Shown here piece by piece: positions 35,276 through 47,900 of a DNA stretch of 64,000 nt. The translations under genes and the position numbers were made by a program. Location: assembly GCA_035772405.1 (NCBI GenBank), contig JAYKKM010000054.1:2950001-3014000 (forward strand), written 5' to 3'. The notes below the pieces were generated by a model. The model was not told the DNA's origin and did not search any database. It saw only the letters and a list, made by a program, of their open reading frames with translations. The stretch is from Chrysogorgia sp. JL179-B06. Its lineage: Eukaryota; Cnidaria; Anthozoa; Scleralcyonacea; Chrysogorgiidae. How positions within the stretch are numbered: the stretch's first letter is position 1; every line of letters begins with the position of its first letter.

Positions 35276-38200
35276 GTCGGACTGTGAAAAACCCACTGAC
35301 AAAAAGACGGGCGCATAAGACGAGTGCAGCCGTTGTCAATTCACTAACAGATGAAGCGACAAACGTTCACGGCTTTTTTGGAGACCAAGAAACACAACCT
35401 GTAGTCGAAGACCTCGCACCGTCAACGCATCTGTTGGATCGAGCACTGAGAGGGTTCACAAGGTCCTATGGAGTCGAGGTGATTGACGACAGAGACATTA
35501 ATCAGGTAAATGGTAGTAGAAGCGCTGTCACTAACCTTTTGAGACGTGAATTAGGTGAGACCAACGGAATGAAAGTGGTAGAGACAGTCAAGGTCACTTT
35601 TGAGAAAGTTTTAGAACTCAATAAGACCACATACAAAACTGCCTACTTTAACAGCGAAACGTTCGTCGTCATTAACGAGCACGACATCGAGGGTGTCGCC
35701 AATCGTGGATCGGAGCAGATTTTGACGCGGATAGCTGGGTGGCTATCTGAGGGGTCTGGATGGACTATCGACAAAATAGATGCGCACTACGTCAATGTCG
35801 CTATTTACAGACCTTTGCATGGGAGTAGCTACATTGCGTTGCCAAAGGAGCTGTGCAACAGTATGAAGGGTCTGATAAACGTAAATAACGATGATGACAA
35901 CGAGTGCTTTAGATGGTGTCACCTTGCACATAAGTTCCCTGTTGGAAAAAACTCTGACAGAACGTCAAAATACGCTAGGCATGTCGGTGAGCTGAACTAT
36001 GACGGAATTGACTTCCCAGTCACACTCAAAGACTACAACAAGATCGAAAAGGCTAACGAAATTAGCATTAATGTTTTTGGGTACGAAAATAAGCAGCCAT
36101 TCCCTGTGTACGTTTCTAAGGAGACGTATCCTGACCATATGGACCTACTGTTGATAACTAATGACGTGGGCAACAAGCATTATGTGTACATTCGCGATTT
36201 TAACAAATTCATGTACCGTCAGACAAAGTATAAGGCGAGAAAGCACTTTTGTAGATATTGCCTGCAGTGTTTTACCCGAGCGGACGTGCTTGAAAGTCAC
36301 ATTGAAGTATGTTTGGTCATTAATGGGAAGCAAGCTATTAAAATGCCACAAAAAGGTACGAAAGTGAAATACGAGAATTTTAGTAGACAGCTAAATGTAC
36401 CATTTGTGGTGTACGCAGACTTTGAGGCTATCACACAGAAGGTGGACACAACAACACCATCGAGCGAGTGTAGCTACACAAACGCTTACCAGAGGCACGT
36501 TGACTGCGGTTATGGGTATAAATTAGTTTGTTGCTACGACAACGAGTACAGTAAGCCAGTAAAAGTGTATCGCGGTGGGAACGCAGTCAACAAGTTCATT
36601 GGGGAGATGTTAGAAATTGTTGAGTATTGTAAAAAAACATCTGAGAGTCACTTTAACAAAGAGATGATACTGACTGATGACGATAAGAAGAATTTCGACG
36701 AGGCCAAGAGTTGTCATATTTGTAGCGTTGAGTACACCAGCGCTGACGTTAGAGTGAGAGACCACTGTCATGTGTCAGGTAAGTACAGAGGGTCCGCACA
36801 TCGTGAGTGTAACGTGAACTTTAAGTTGACTGATAAAATCCCTGTGATCTTTCATAACTTACGCGGTTACGATAGCCATTTCATCATGCAGGAGATTGGC
36901 AAGTTTGGTCAAGACATTAACGTGATACCGAACAACATGGAGAAGTACATGGCGTTCATGCTTGGAAAAAACTTGGTATTCTTGGACAGCTTTCAGTTCA
37001 TGAGTAGTGGTCTAGACAACTTGGTGAAGAACCTACCAAGGGACGCTTTCAAATACACGTCAGAAGTGTTTCGCGACGAGGGGTTGGCACTTATGACAAG
37101 AAAGGGGGTCTATCCCTACGATTATATGGACTCCTTTGAAAAATTCGATGAGTGCGAGCTACCCTCCAAAAAAGATTTCTACAGCGTTCTGAACGATGAG
37201 CACATCACGGAAGAAATGCACGAGCGCGCCATCGATGTGTGGGACTACTTCAACGTTGAGAGTATGGGTGGGTACCACGACCTGTATTTGAAAAGCGATG
37301 TGCTCTTGCTTGCCGACGTTTTTGAGAACTTTAGAAAGACATGCCATCGCGAGTATAAATTAGACCCTTGCCATTATTTCACATCGCCCGGATTGGCTTG
37401 GGATGCCATGTTAAAGATGACTGGAGTAGAACTTGAATTATTGTCCGACATTGACATGTTCCAGTTTGTAGAACTAGGTATGCGTGGTGGTGTGAGCTAC
37501 ATATGCAACAGACATGGCGTGGCGAATAATAAGTACATGGAAGGGTATGACAAAAAGCAAGAGTCGAAGTATTTGATGTACCTTGACGCTAACAATTTGT
37601 ACGGATGGGCAATGAGTCGAAGTCTACCTACGGGTGGCTTCAAGTGGTTGACTGAGAAAGAAGTAGAAAAGGTTAATCTATGTGACTATCACAACAATAG
37701 TAAAAAAGGTTTACTGCTTGAAGTCGACTTGGAGTACCCAGCCCATTTGCATGACCTACACAACGATTACCCGTTGGCCCCTGAGAAGATGGAGATAACT
37801 GTTGACATGTTGTCGGAGTACTGCACGAAAATCAAAAATAAATTTAATGTGAGTGTTGGTGGTGTGAAGAAGTTGGTGACTAATTTGATGGACAAAAAAA
37901 AGTATGTGTGTCACTACGGAAATCTGCAGTTGTATATGGATCTTGGGTTAAAAATCAATAAGATTCACAGGGTCCTGCAGTTTGACCAGTCCAAGTGGTT
38001 AGGCAAGTACATTGACTTTAACACAGTCAAAAGAACTGCGGCTAAGAACGCTTTTGAGAAGGACTTTTTCAAGTTAATGAACAACAGTGTGTTCGGAAAA
38101 ACGATGGAAAACTTGAGGAAGCGCGTGGACGTAAGATTAGTGACCACTGCGAAGAAATTAGAAAAGCTTGTCTCGAAGCCGACGTTCGTGTCTTGCAAAA

Positions 38201-38883
38201 TATTTAGCGAGAACTTAGTTGCTGTCCACAAAGTTAAAGAAACGCTGACACTAAATCGACCCGCGCATGTAGGTATGTGCATACTAGACTTGAGCAAAAC
38301 GCTGATGTACAATTTTCACTACAATTATATTATGAAAAAGTACTCTAGCGACACCTGTAGATTACACTTCACTGACACTGACAGTCTGTTGTACTCGATC
38401 AAAACTGACGACGTTTACTCCGACTTTCTGATGGAGTGCGAAAAGTTCGACAATAGCGACTACCCCACAGACAGCCCATTCTTTTTTAGAGAGAATAAGA
38501 AAGTTATTGGGAAGATGAAGGACGAGTGCGCTGGAACGCCAATTATCGAGTTCGTTGGGTTGCGCAGTAAAATGTACAGCTATTTGAAAGAGGGTGGAGG
38601 CGGCGGGAAAACCGCTAAAGGTATTAGAAAAAATATAATTAAAAAAGTAATCAGACACGAAGATTACAAAAGTGTGTTACTTGAGCAGAAACAGTTGCGA
38701 CACACAATGAAGACCATTAGAAGTGTCAAACATCAGCTAGGTAGCTACGAAATTAATAAAGTGTCGTTATCCTGTTTTGACGATAAACGACACCTCTTAA
38801 AAAATGGTGTCGACTCCTACGCGTATGGCCACAAAAACATTGTAGTGAGAGACACCACTGAGAGTAGTGAGCAAACGGACTAA
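35272..38883 (+). CDS. polB: Protein-primed family B DNA polymerase, intact (E2)
   Basis: Replicates the element, probably from a protein primer at the inverted ends. Product of 1203 aa. The N-terminal 350 residues are of unassigned type (possible terminal-protein region). A C2H2-like CRYC…H…C is near 330-345. Exo I YADFEA is near 380, the endonuclease-VII-like zinc motif (CHIC…RDHCH…CN) at about 480-513, exo II YDSHF near 531, exo III YHDLYLKSD near 667, motif A-like YLDANNLYGWAMS near 769, B-like NNSVFGKTMEN near 935, and C motif DTDS near 1034. The last residues, SEQTD, are shared with the myristoylated gene of E1 through the repeat. Confidence 0.96.
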   Translation: MSRTVKNPLTKRRAHKTSAAVVNSLTDEATNVHGFFGDQETQPVVEDLAPSTHLLDRALRGFTRSYGVEVIDDRDINQVNGSRSAVTNLLRRELGETNGMKVVETVKVTFEKVLELNKTTYKTAYFNSETFVVINEHDIEGVANRGSEQILTRIAGWLSEGSGWTIDKIDAHYVNVAIYRPLHGSSYIALPKELCNSMKGLINVNNDDDNECFRWCHLAHKFPVGKNSDRTSKYARHVGELNYDGIDFPVTLKDYNKIEKANEISINVFGYENKQPFPVYVSKETYPDHMDLLLITNDVGNKHYVYIRDFNKFMYRQTKYKARKHFCRYCLQCFTRADVLESHIEVCLVINGKQAIKMPQKGTKVKYENFSRQLNVPFVVYADFEAITQKVDTTTPSSECSYTNAYQRHVDCGYGYKLVCCYDNEYSKPVKVYRGGNAVNKFIGEMLEIVEYCKKTSESHFNKEMILTDDDKKNFDEAKSCHICSVEYTSADVRVRDHCHVSGKYRGSAHRECNVNFKLTDKIPVIFHNLRGYDSHFIMQEIGKFGQDINVIPNNMEKYMAFMLGKNLVFLDSFQFMSSGLDNLVKNLPRDAFKYTSEVFRDEGLALMTRKGVYPYDYMDSFEKFDECELPSKKDFYSVLNDEHITEEMHERAIDVWDYFNVESMGGYHDLYLKSDVLLLADVFENFRKTCHREYKLDPCHYFTSPGLAWDAMLKMTGVELELLSDIDMFQFVELGMRGGVSYICNRHGVANNKYMEGYDKKQESKYLMYLDANNLYGWAMSRSLPTGGFKWLTEKEVEKVNLCDYHNNSKKGLLLEVDLEYPAHLHDLHNDYPLAPEKMEITVDMLSEYCTKIKNKFNVSVGGVKKLVTNLMDKKKYVCHYGNLQLYMDLGLKINKIHRVLQFDQSKWLGKYIDFNTVKRTAAKNAFEKDFFKLMNNSVFGKTMENLRKRVDVRLVTTAKKLEKLVSKPTFVSCKIFSENLVAVHKVKETLTLNRPAHVGMCILDLSKTLMYNFHYNYIMKKYSSDTCRLHFTDTDSLLYSIKTDDVYSDFLMECEKFDNSDYPTDSPFFFRENKKVIGKMKDECAGTPIIEFVGLRSKMYSYLKEGGGGGKTAKGIRKNIIKKVIRHEDYKSVLLEQKQLRHTMKTIRSVKHQLGSYEINKVSLSCFDDKRHLLKNGVDSYAYGHKNIVVRDTTESSEQTD

Positions 38884-38937
38884 CTCGCAAAACGATTGGC
38901 TATTTGTTAGTCAATGTTGTTAACCAATCAAAAGAGC

Positions 38938-39503
38938 ACCATTTCGCTATCCATTTGGATAAAACATCACCACTAGAATCAAAATCTAGTGGTTTTTTCG
39001 CGCGTGAGTTGAGACAACAGCAGAACGCGTCGGTTGAAATGACACTCTCTATTTTTTAATATGTGAGAGTGAGCTCGTACCACATTTTATTTTTTAACAC
39101 GCGAAAATGTTGAAATGACACTTTCTATTTTTTCCTAAATGTAATTTGACATAAATTTGTGAGAATTTTGAAACGACGCTCTCTATTTTTTTAAATATGG
39201 CTGAAATGGTGTCAAATTTAGCGAGAGTCGCTATTTAGTATAAATTTGGTATTGTTTCGCTAATCTCGCATGTGTTTGACATCAATTTAGTAGAAAACGT
39301 GTGAGGGGTGTCTAGATTGACTAACGATCGCTGTAGTAGTATAGCAAGTAGGGCTGCGAGCTTATTCGATGTTAATCGTAAATATAAATACCAAAACATC
39401 GCCAAATTTGTCGAGTCGCGACTTGGCAAAATTTGGTGATGTTTTGGTATTTATATTCACGGTTGAGGTCGATTGAGCTCGCAGCCCTACTTGCTATACT
39501 ACT
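38938..39503. repeat. E2 right terminal inverted repeat, with terminal palindrome 39335-39503
   Basis: About 566 bp, inverse of 20668-21235. The 169-bp terminal palindrome is identical in arrangement to the left one (outer arm carries GAGCTCAATCGACCTCAACC at both ends). PolB stops 54 bp before the repeat begins. Confidence 0.93.
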
Positions 39504-39509
39504 CATGTA
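39504..39509. repeat. Target-site duplication of E2, right copy (catgta)
   Basis: Exact copy of 20662-20667 directly outside the right tip. Confidence 0.93.
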
Positions 39510-40452
39510 CAACTCAACAAGCAAGACAACACAGCAATAACATGTTAATATAATAAAACTTTAAAAATACCCGATGACGTCAGCCTCTCCCGTTGTCTCA
39601 TCTAAAAAAAGAAATAGTCATACACATGTGTAAATATAGCACCATGTATATGGATTTAGAAAGATAAATGCCAATATTTAACGTTCTTATACTTACATCT
39701 CTTGGAGCCAGTATTGGTACAGGTCCAGTCGGTAAAGTGCTTCGATTTGAGCAACGTGGTATATAGTTCGAACTATGGCCATTAACATGGGTGAATATAA
39801 CATTTGTTGCTGGAGTTCTGAGCACGTCACTGTTGCTTGAAGACCTTCCATTGTCTAGAATAAAATATTAGGGACTTATCAAATGCCGCCAAGACGTCGA
39901 ACTTCACGTAGACTACACTAATCTGCATTGAGTTCGACACATATGTCATGACCGTGAGCGTTGTATTTCATACGTGTGAAGTTGGACGTTTAAACCTTGT
40001 CTACGATTCCGAACACGGACTAAGATAGTTGCACAAAGGGAGGGGGCTGAGCAAAATCTGGAGGCATGGCCCCTATTTTTTATTTAAATTTTCTTATATC
40101 GGATCTATAGCGGCATCTAATGCTATACGATACCCCAGTACCAGTAATGTTTAACGATCTATTGGTGCTTTAGAAACTGGTAGTCAGTAAAGTAAAGGAC
40201 ACTTTCTCTTCGCTGCTTCATTCTAGGCTGTCGCTGTTTTTCATCCATTATAACCCAATTTTGTATTACCAACCTCAATCCGTAAATTACTGCAAAGCAT
40301 TCTGAAGCTATTAAACTGGACGCATATACAGTGACGTAACACTCATTAGGTAGGGTTAGGTCGAGAACTAAGGGCCCCCGACCCAGTGGGGCCTCTGCCA
40401 AAAATGGAGTGGAAGATTGTAATGAAAAATTACGGCTTAAAGCCAAAATACA
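39510..40452. other. Host DNA, no gene seen
   Basis: Unique-looking AT-rich sequence. Short frames are not supported by composition or motifs. No repeat structure noticed. Confidence 0.5.
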
Positions 40453-40875
40453 AATGTAGTTCATATAAAAGATCTTATTGACTTTAGTTTATTTCCAAAG
40501 TTTCACCATTCCTATCAATTTAGTTAAGAAGATGTGGCTAGTTTAAGTTGAAAATTTGAAGATTTTGACGCCATATTGGTGTTGAAAATATGACGTCATT
40601 AAGTGATTCTTTATCGGCAGTGGAGTTGTTTTGATGGCGATAACATAGTGATAGCTGTTGTGAATGCTCTTTGGACGAAAATTAGTCTAAATAAAATATT
40701 TAGTTCCTTATGAGATAGAATAACTCAGTGACGTCATATTTGAGAAACAAATATCGCGTTGAAATTGGACAAACTCTCCAACTTCAACTAAAATTGATAG
40801 GAACGCTAAAACTTTGGAAATAAACTAAAGTCAGTAAGATCTTTCATATGAACTACATTTGTAGTTTGGCTGGAG
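40453..40875. mobile_element. MITE-like inverted-repeat element
   Basis: Arms at about 40453-40530 and 40784-40870 are inverted copies (AAAGATCTTATTGACTTTAG on the left, CTAAAGTCAGTAAGATCTTT on the right) around a non-coding core of about 250 bp. No transposase. Superfamily not determined. Confidence 0.7.
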
Positions 40876-41144
40876 TATCCCTTTAACAACGACATTACTG
40901 ACATATATTTCATCGTCATATTTAGTCAGGACTAATTTACGGGGGACCCGATAATCGATTCTCCCGGACCCCGGCGAATCTACGATTTATGGTGAAGAAT
41001 CATTAATGTGCTGGGAGGGAGATTGACCTTCAGTTGATAAGAGCTGGTTTACCAATTTGCCAACATTAACTCGAGGAGGAAGGAATATATAGGTTCACGA
41101 TTGTTTAACATTGCACTGTATAGTGATAATATAGAAGTTATTAA

Positions 41145-44100
41145 ACTACACCCATGCACTATGCTCTCAACTACTAAACTGCACCCATACACCATGCTCT
41201 CAACTATATTAAACTGCACCCATACACCATGCTCTCAACTATTAATTAAACTGCACACATACACTATGCTCTAAACTATTAATTAAACTGCACCCATACA
41301 CTATGCTCTCAACTATTAAACTATATCCATGTACTATGTCCTCAACTATTAAACTGCACTATTCTCTCAACTATTAAACTACATCCATGCACCATGCTCT
41401 CAACTATTAATTAAACTGCACACATACACTATGCTCTCAACTATTAATTAAACTGCACCCATACACTATGCTCTCAACTATTAATTAAACTGCACCCATA
41501 CACTATGCTCTCAACTATTAATTAAACTGCACCCATACACTATGCTCTCAACTATTAAACTATATCCATGTACTATGTCCTCAACTATTAAACTGCACTA
41601 TTCTCTCAACTATTAAACTACATCCATGCACCATGCTCTCAACTATTAATTAAACTGCACACATACACTATGCTCTCAACTATTAATTAAACTGCACCCA
41701 TACACTATGCTCTCAACTATTAAACTATATCCATGTACTATGTCCTCAACTATTAAACTGCACTATTCTCTCAACTATTAAACTACATCCATGCACCATG
41801 CTCTCAACTATTAAACTGCAACCATGTACTATGCTCTCAACAATAGTTGTGAGCATGTACTATGGGTGCAGTTTAATAGTTGAGATATAATAGTTGAGAG
41901 CATGGTGTATGGGTGTAGTTTAATAGTTTGAGAACGTACTGGATGGATGCAGTTTAATAGTTGAGAGCATAGTACATGCTCTCAACTATTAAACTGCACC
42001 CATACACCATGCTCTCAACTATTAAACTGCACCCATACATCATGCTCTCAACTATTAAACTGCACCCATACACCATGCTCACAACTATTAAACTGCACCC
42101 ATACACCATGATCTCAACTATTAAACTGCACCCATACACCATGCTCTCAACTATTAAACTGCACCCATACACCATGCTCTCAACTATTAAACTGCACCCA
42201 TACACCATGATCTCAACTATTAAACTGCACCCATACACCATGCTCTCAACTATTAAACTGCACCCATACACCATGCTCTCAACTATTAAACTGCACCCAT
42301 ACACCATGATCTCAACTATTAAACTGCACCCATACACCATGATCACAACTATTAAACTGCACCCATGTACTATGCTCTCAACTATTAAACTGCACCCATG
42401 TACTATGCTCTCAACTATTAAACTGCACCCATGCAGTACGTTCTCAACTATTAAACTGCACCCATACACCATGATCTCAACTATTAAACTGCACCCATAC
42501 ACCATGCTCTCGACTATTAAACTGTACACATGTACTATGCTCTCAACTATTAAACTGTACACATGTACTATGCTCTCAACTATTAAACTGTACACATGTA
42601 CTATGCTCTCAACTATTAAACTGCACCCATACACCATGCTCTGAACTATTAAACTGCACCCATACACCATGCTCTCAACTATTAAACTGCACCCATGTAC
42701 TATGCTCTCAACTATTAAACTGCACCCATGTACTATGCTCTCAACTATTAAAACTGCACCCATACACCATGTTCTCAACTATTGAACTGCACCCATACAC
42801 CATGTTCTCAACTATTAAAGTGCACCCATGTACTATGCTCTCAACTATTAAACTGCACCCATGTACTATGCTCTCAACTATTAAACTGCACCCATGTACT
42901 ATGCTCTCAACTATTAAACTGCACCCATGCAGTACGTTCTCAAACTATTAAACTACACCCATACACCATGCTCTCAACTATTAAACTGCACCCATACACC
43001 ATGCTCTCAACTATTAAACTGCACTATGCTCTCAACTATCCATGCACTATGCTCTCAACTATTAAACTGCACCCATGTACTATGCTCTCAACTATTAAAC
43101 TGCACCCATGTACTATGCTCTCAACTATTAAACTGCACCCATGCAGTACGTTCTCAAACTATTAAACTACACCCATACACCATGCTCTCAATTATTAAAG
43201 TACACTATGCTCTCAACTATCCATGCACTATGCTCTCAACTATTAAACTGCACCCATGTACTATGCTCTCAACTATTAAACTGCACCCATGTACTATGCT
43301 CTCAACTATTAAAATAAACTGCACCCATGCAGTACGTTCTCAAACTATTAAACTACACCCATACACCATGCTCTCAACTATTAAAGTACACTATGCTCTC
43401 AACTATCCATGCACTATGCTCTCAACTATTAAACTGCACCATGTACTATGCTCTCAAAACTAACCATGCTCTCAACTATTAAACTGCACCCATGCTCACT
43501 ATAAACTGCACATGCAACTATTAAACTACACCCATACACCATGCTCTCAACTATTAAACTGCACCCATCCAGTACGCTCTCAACTATTAAATTGCACCCA
43601 TACACCATGCTCTCAACTATTAAACTGCACCCATACACGATGCTCTCAACTATTAAACTGCACACATACACCATGCTCTCAACTATTAAACTGTACAAAT
43701 GTACTATGCTCTCAACTATTAAATTGTACAATGCATGTACTATGCTCTCAACTATTAAACTGCACCCATACACGATGCTCTCAACTATTAAACTGTACAC
43801 ATACACCATGCTCTCAACTATTAAACTGTACACATGTACTATGCTCTCAACTATTAAACTGTACACATGTACTATGCTCTCAACTATTAAACTGTACACA
43901 TGTACTATGCTCTCAACTATTAAACTGTACACATGTACTATGCTCTCAACTATTAAATTGCACCCATACACCATGCTCTAAACTATTAAACTGCACCCAT
44001 ACACGATGCTCTCAACTATTAAACTGCACACATACTATTAAACTGCACCCATACACCATGCTCTCAACTATTAACTGTAACTATTAAACTAAACTGTACA

Positions 44101-44545
44101 CCAACGCTCTCAACTATTAAATTGTACACATGTACTATGCTCTCAACTATTAAACTGTACACATGTATCATGCTCTCAACTATTAAAGTACACTATGCTC
44201 TCAACTATCCATGCACTATGTTCTCAACTATTAAACTGCACCCATACACCATGTTCTCAACTATTAAACTGCACCCATACACCATGCTCTCAACTATTAA
44301 ACTGCACACATGTACTATGCTCTCAACTATTAAACTCTATGCTCTCAACTATTAAACTGCACCCATACACCATGCTCTCAACTATTAAACTGCACCCATA
44401 CACATGCTCTCAACTATTAAACTGCACCCATACACCATGCTCTCAACTATTAAACTGCACCCATACACCATGCTCTCAACTATTAAACTGCACCCATACA
44501 CCATGCTCTCGACTATTAAACTGCACCCATACACCATGCTCTCAA
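41145..44545. repeat. Minisatellite array, 33-bp unit, with an internally inverted stretch
   Basis: About 3.4 kb of tandem units such as ATGCTCTCAACTATTAAACT followed by GCACCCATACACC (33 bp). Main variants end ATACACC, ATGTACT or ATGCAGT; the left part shows a higher-order period of a few hundred bp. Units at about 41838-41973 are in reverse orientation. Since 33 is a multiple of three, long frames of an 11-residue repeat appear in several frames; I regard them as non-coding. Confidence 0.95.
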
Positions 44546-44918
44546 TGTTCGCCTGTAAGATATAAGATGTTCCCTTCGAGTTTCACGCTGTTCGCGATCT
44601 TCACACAACTGAGTAGGCTTCCGGTGGGCCGGTCTCTACTATTTATGTGATGGGGCCTTCTACGGTGCGTGGGAGGCCGGATGACTCATCACTTCATGAG
44701 CTCGTATACAATGAGATATGTTTTATAATATAGACACTCGTGGTAGTTTTAGATATTTTTCGTGTTGTTTTATAAAACAAATACATGATTTCTTGTTCTT
44801 AGTTCACTTTAGCAAAACATTCCGCCATTTTGTTTTTTTATTACTAGCGATATATGAGCTGATAACTTGCTAGTATAAGAACCAATCAGATTGCAGAATA
44901 GCTCATATATGGTGGATG

Positions 44919-44950
<32 letters not shown>

Positions 44951-44957
44951 AAGTATA
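44546..44957. other. Host DNA with a repeat-core fragment
   Basis: Holds TTCGAGTTTCACGCTGTTCG-type core at about 44575, related to cores at 18335, 19300 and 46205, and a (TA)n run at 44926-44950. No gene seen. Confidence 0.5.
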
Positions 44958-45458
44958 TATAGTTCAATCACAAAAGAACTGTTTTAAAAACTTTATTATC
45001 AACGTTTCGGGAACCTGCCCCTTTATCAAGATACCCGAGCATACAAGATTCAAGGTCCTATTTATATGTTTACTTACAAGGTAGTCATAAGAGTAGCTTG
45101 AATAGATATGGTAAGGGACAAAGGGAAATAGCGGGTGAACATTTGTATGCACATTTTTTCGAAGAAGGCCATAAGGGAATAGAAGAAGATTTTAGTTACT
45201 ATTATTGATAAGACGAACGTTAATGAACCAACACAAAGAGAATGATTTTGGGCGTATAAGTTGAACTCATTTGTACCGCATGGTTTAAACCAAAGAGATT
45301 TTTTGTAATAAGTTTAATTTTTAATTACCTTGTAAGTAAACATATAAACAGGACCTTAAATCTTGTATGCTCGGGCATCTTGATGAAGGGGCAGGTTCCC
45401 GAAACGTTGATAATAAAGTTTTTTAAACCGTTCTTTTGTAATTGAACTATACGTATAT
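44958..45458. mobile_element. Fold-back element with inverted 130-bp arms
   Basis: Left arm 44958-45088 and right arm 45322-45458 are complementary. Each contains CCCGAAACGTTGATAATAAA and CTTGATGAAGGGGCAGG. The GATGAAG…GAAACGTTG pairing is seen also in the Penelope-like ends at 57.3 and 58.6 kb. About 230 bp of spacer. No coding frame. Confidence 0.75.
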
Positions 45459-45512
45459 GTTTAACTGTGAAGAAAGGAGGTTCCATGATCGATATATATA
45501 TATATATATATA

Positions 45513-45611
45513 TACTATATTGTAAGAAATCAAAGACAAGACATGCTTTTCTGTAACTCTGCATGTCTTGTCAAAAAGCATGTCTTGTCTTTGATTTCTT
45601 ACAATATAGTA
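45513..45611. repeat. Perfect 38-bp-arm hairpin beside (TA)n
   Basis: Arms 45513-45550 and 45574-45611 are exact inverse copies around a 23-base loop that itself contains another copy of GCATGTCTTGTC. Directly preceded by a (TA)n tract. Confidence 0.9.
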
Positions 45612-45732
45612 TCACGCTCTGCTATACAACGCATCGAGTACTTTCGCAACAGCGTAGACAAATCATCGAATTATATATATATATATATATTAAAAAGTGA
45701 AAAGGTGGTAAACTGCCAAGAATTTAGTGACG

Positions 45733-45736
<4 letters not shown>

Positions 45737-45767
<31 letters not shown>

Positions 45768-45838
45768 TATATATATATAGATATATATAGATATATATAT
45801 ATATATATATATAATATATAATATATATATATATATAC
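45737..45838. repeat. (TA)n / TATAGATA microsatellite
   Basis: About 100 bp of TA dinucleotides with GATA interruptions. A shorter run is at 45673-45690 and another at 46075-46100. Confidence 0.95.
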
Positions 45839-46192
45839 TTCCGTATATTACGCTCACCGCTCGTGTGGTTTGAGCGCTCTCATGGATTGGGTGGAGAGTC
45901 TCAGTGAGACGTTTACTGTTCGCATTACGCATCGCCCACTGCTCGCAGTTTGAGCGCTTTGGTAACTCCACAATGCAATCCTACAATGTGTAGCCGTACA
46001 TAGTGGGTCCCAAGTCCACAGTTGCCATGAAGCCATATGGTGATAGCCGGTAGGGCACATTTGTATACTTCCGTATATATATATATATATATATATAGAT
46101 AGATAGATAAAATGAAGCGAATAGTTTGCAATCGTCTAAGAGTGCTCAATACCTTGAGTGGTAGAGCGAATTGTATAACTTATGAACTTAAA

Positions 46193-47286
<1,094 letters not shown>

Positions 47287-47900
47287 TTGCAGGCGACGCA
47301 GCAGATTGGGTTGGATTTGGGGCATATTCAGCTGAACTGTGCGGCGAAGTAGCATTACCAGAAGTGGTGATATGGCTCGTTGTAACCAAATCAAGCGGAT
47401 CTGGTGTATCTGTCATTGCGGAGTCACATCCTTGTTCCACTGGCTCAGGTTTTGGAGAGGTGTAGTTTCCCGCAGGTAAAGGAGACATTTGACCATTGAT
47501 TGGCTGTATCAGCGTTGTATTTGGCGATGTTGTTGATGTGTTTCTGCTTTCAAAAGACTGTGAGAGGGTAACGGCACCTGGAGGCGGGTGAGAGAAGGTT
47601 GTGTAGATCATTGAAGGGAATCCCAACTTATCTTCTGAAGACGTGAAGCCATTCTGTCGGCGAACTAATAAACTTTCACTATCGTTCGGTTTATTTAAAT
47701 CACCAGAGGTAAAATAACCGTTCTCGTTGTTCAAAGGCGAAGAAACATTGACGATCATTTCTTCTTCAGCCTTTCGACCAGCACAATACTGTACTTCACT
47801 ATCGTCATTTTCTTCAAGGTAAGGACGTTTGATGGCTATTTTTACGGGTGTACTACAACCATTTGGGTCGCTTGGAATGCGTTTTCTTCGACCCGGCCCT
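47287..47900 (-). CDS. dach: dachshund/DACH homologue, exon downstream of the DACH-N domain
   Basis: Internal exon of 614 bp. The acceptor is CCCACAAATATAG before 47900 and the donor is CAA|GTAAGG at 47286. It begins with the last base of an Arg codon and continues GPGRRKRIPSDPNG, corresponding to the basic R-P-G-R-P-P-K-R stretch that follows the DACH-N domain in DACH proteins. The rest is Ser/Thr/Pro-rich with no fold, as expected for the linker between DACH-N and DACH-C. Codon phase fits the exon at 51897 exactly (AG joined to A). Ends in phase 1, so more exons must follow to the left. Confidence 0.8.

Larger units (their letters stand above)
20668..39503. mobile_element. Polinton/Maverick element 2 (E2), complete
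   Basis: 18,836 bp from AGTAGTATAG to CTATACTACT with a 6-bp target duplication and terminal repeats of about 566 bp. All recognised genes are open, including a 1203-aa polymerase. Orientation is opposite to E1. Terminal repeats are nearly identical, suggesting a relatively young insertion. It differs from E1 by one penton gene fewer, one large membrane gene more, and different tips. Confidence 0.96.

Noticed and set aside
41145..44545. CRISPR-like array
   Set aside because: Units are contiguous variants without unique spacers, in animal DNA.
41954..44650. Long frames of an 11-residue repeat on both strands
   Set aside because: A by-product of a 33-bp minisatellite unit; open in several frames at once and lacking start/stop logic.
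47287..47900. Nuclear factor I C-terminal exon
   Set aside because: Considered because of Ser/Pro-rich content; the in-phase junction with the DACH-N exon and the GPGRRKR stretch fit dachshund better.
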